From Nitrososphaerota archaeon (GTDB lineage Archaea > Thermoproteota > Nitrososphaeria > Nitrososphaerales > CADDZS01): a stretch of DNA of 5,469 nucleotides. The stretch covers positions 1 through 5,469 of the forward strand of contig JAPCJV010000158.1 of assembly GCA_027886785.1 (NCBI GenBank), written 5' to 3'. Shown one piece after another: positions 4,826 through 5,469 of the stretch; position 1 is the stretch's first letter; every line of letters begins with the position of its first letter. Position numbers and translations under genes: made by a program. Under the pieces are notes generated by a model that saw only the letters and a program-made list of their open reading frames with translations, was not told where the DNA came from and did not search any database.

Positions 4826-4850
4826 GGTTTAGAAAACCGAAGCTCTTTTT
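4826..4850 (+). terminator. Possible weak terminator before the helicase gene
   Basis: GGTTT (4826-4830) and AAACC (4834-4838) form a 5-bp stem with a 3-nt loop, followed 7 nt later by five T residues (4846-4850). It lies upstream of the DEAD-box promoter, so it could end a plus-strand transcript starting inside the intergenic stretch. The stem is AT-rich and weak. Confidence 0.25.
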
Positions 4851-4868
4851 CTGTTTACCACATTCAGT

Positions 4869-4878
4869 CAAATTTAGC
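4869..4878 (+). promoter_or_regulatory. Probable TATA box of the DEAD-box gene
   Basis: CAAATTTAGC includes an A/T-rich box centred near 4874. A start about 26 bp further on, near 4900, would leave an 11-nt leader. The segment from 4879 to 4910 is very A-rich, and there is no clear Shine-Dalgarno sequence before the ATG. The match is moderate; a start further upstream with a longer leader cannot be excluded. Confidence 0.35.
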
Positions 4879-4910
4879 AAAAATCAAACAAAAAAAGTGA
4901 GAAAAGAAGA

Positions 4911-5469
4911 ATGCAAACGAATACGATGGAAGAAGCGACAACACAGACTTTTGATTCGCTTCCATTAAAGCCTGAAATCCTGCGTAGTCTGCGCGAGATC
5001 GGATACAAGTCGATGTTTCCCATCCAGGCAGAGGCGATTCCGCCTCTCATGGAAGGAAAGGACGTCATAGGACAAGCCCATACTGGTTCGGGGAAGACTG
5101 CCGCTTATGCCCTTCCGATCATCGATAAAATCGACGGAAGCAAGCAGTACGTGCAGGCACTTGTGGTTGTCCCTACGAGAGAACTGGCGATGCAGGTAAC
5201 TGATGAATTCAACAAGCTATCGAAGTATCTGAACGTTAAAGCATACTCAATTTATGGCGGTCAAGCCATTACGCCCCAAATCGAAAGATTGCGTAAGAAG
5301 ACACCCCAGATAATAGTTGCGACCCCGGGAAGGTTGATAGATCATATAGAGCGTGGAACGATTGATCTGCTAGATGTGCGGTTTGTCGTTCTGGACGAAG
5401 CCGACAGGATGCTGGACATGGGATTTATCGATGACGTCGACTACATAATGAAGAAACTTCCCAACGACG
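4911..5469 (+). CDS. DEAD-box ATP-dependent RNA helicase, 3' end cut by window edge
   Basis: The first 186 codons are present and remain open at the right edge; the second RecA-like domain is missing. Motifs appear in the right order. The Q motif has F14 and FPIQ (residues 36-39). Motif I is AHTGSGKT (56-63), which binds ATP. Motif Ia is PTRELA (88-93), the GG pair lies at 116-117, and motif Ib is TPGR (138-141). Motif II is DEAD (162-165), which coordinates magnesium for hydrolysis. This identifies an SF2 DEAD-box protein that remodels RNA duplexes, for example in ribosome assembly, RNA decay or cold adaptation; which of these cannot be told from this half. I took ATG 4911; ATG 4926 is an in-frame alternative that would still keep the Q motif intact. 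It is preceded by a long gene-free stretch, so it probably has its own promoter. Confidence 0.96.
   Translation, partial: MQTNTMEEATTQTFDSLPLKPEILRSLREIGYKSMFPIQAEAIPPLMEGKDVIGQAHTGSGKTAAYALPIIDKIDGSKQYVQALVVVPTRELAMQVTDEFNKLSKYLNVKAYSIYGGQAITPQIERLRKKTPQIIVATPGRLIDHIERGTIDLLDVRFVVLDEADRMLDMGFIDDVDYIMKKLPND

Larger units (their letters stand above)
4325..4910. other. 586-bp stretch with no recognisable protein gene
   Basis: No convincing coding frame was found on either strand; the frames present are short or are shadows of the neighbours. The left end holds the minus-strand promoter of the zinc-protein gene. Between 4435 and 4476 lie two copies of TGCCTAAAT (4435-4443 and 4464-4472) and two of AAATATTC (4450-4457 and 4469-4476). 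AAATATTC recurs at 4639-4646 inside the plus-strand TATA-like run CCTTAAATATTCC. A T6 tract lies at 4715-4720. Three small hairpins lie between 4755 and 4838, and the DEAD-box promoter is near the right end. The stretch may hold a non-coding RNA or a structured upstream region of the helicase gene, but neither is proven. Confidence 0.5.

Noticed and set aside
4325..4910. Search for tRNA or C/D-box RNA in the long gene-free stretch
   Set aside because: No cloverleaf, T-loop sequence or properly spaced C and D boxes were found by eye.
4753..4968. 71-residue plus-strand frame running into the helicase gene
   Set aside because: It is out of frame with the helicase and covers its promoter and start; the basic composition comes from A-rich DNA.
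4874..5068. 64-residue minus-strand frame opposite the helicase start
   Set aside because: It is antisense to the conserved Q-motif region; the hydrophobic end is the reverse of A-rich leader DNA.

Overview
The window looks archaeal, most probably from the Nitrososphaerota (thaumarchaeal ammonia-oxidiser lineage or a close relative). The support is an archaeal NreA-type DNA repair protein with its Cys4 motif and PCNA-binding tail, A/T-rich TATA-like boxes about 30-40 bp before most start codons, little or no Shine-Dalgarno sequence at most genes (short-leader or leaderless starts), and TTG start codons. The exact lineage is inference. No rRNA, tRNA, CRISPR array or insertion sequence was seen.

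Layout. On the minus strand, 1-657 is the first 219 codons of a DUF5343-family protein that runs off the left edge, with a clear TATA box and an inverted repeat over its presumed transcription start. The divergent region 658-911 may hold a 55-codon minus-strand gene (734-901). The plus strand then carries a Nudix hydrolase (912-1352), a small HExxH metallopeptidase (1439-1852) whose stop codon overlaps the start of a single-pass membrane protein (1852-2031), the repair protein NreA (2122-3429) and a MarR-family regulator (3542-4030). A hairpin separates MarR from a convergent minus-strand gene for a very basic 73-residue zinc-binding protein (4103-4324). A 586-bp stretch without a recognisable gene (4325-4910) follows, and a DEAD-box RNA helicase (4911 onward) is cut by the right edge.

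How the parts may work together. Most genes appear to have their own promoter, so only the metallopeptidase/membrane-protein pair is clearly an operon. The most interesting signal is regulatory. A perfect 18-bp palindrome abuts the nreA TATA box. A related, imperfect copy (13 of 18 positions identical, outer arms conserved) lies just downstream of the TATA box of the DUF5343 gene. This suggests one transcription factor controls the NreA repair gene and the uncharacterised DUF5343 gene. A different, AT-rich 24-bp near-palindrome precedes the metallopeptidase operon. The MarR-family protein is a candidate ligand for one of these sites, but nothing in the sequence proves that.
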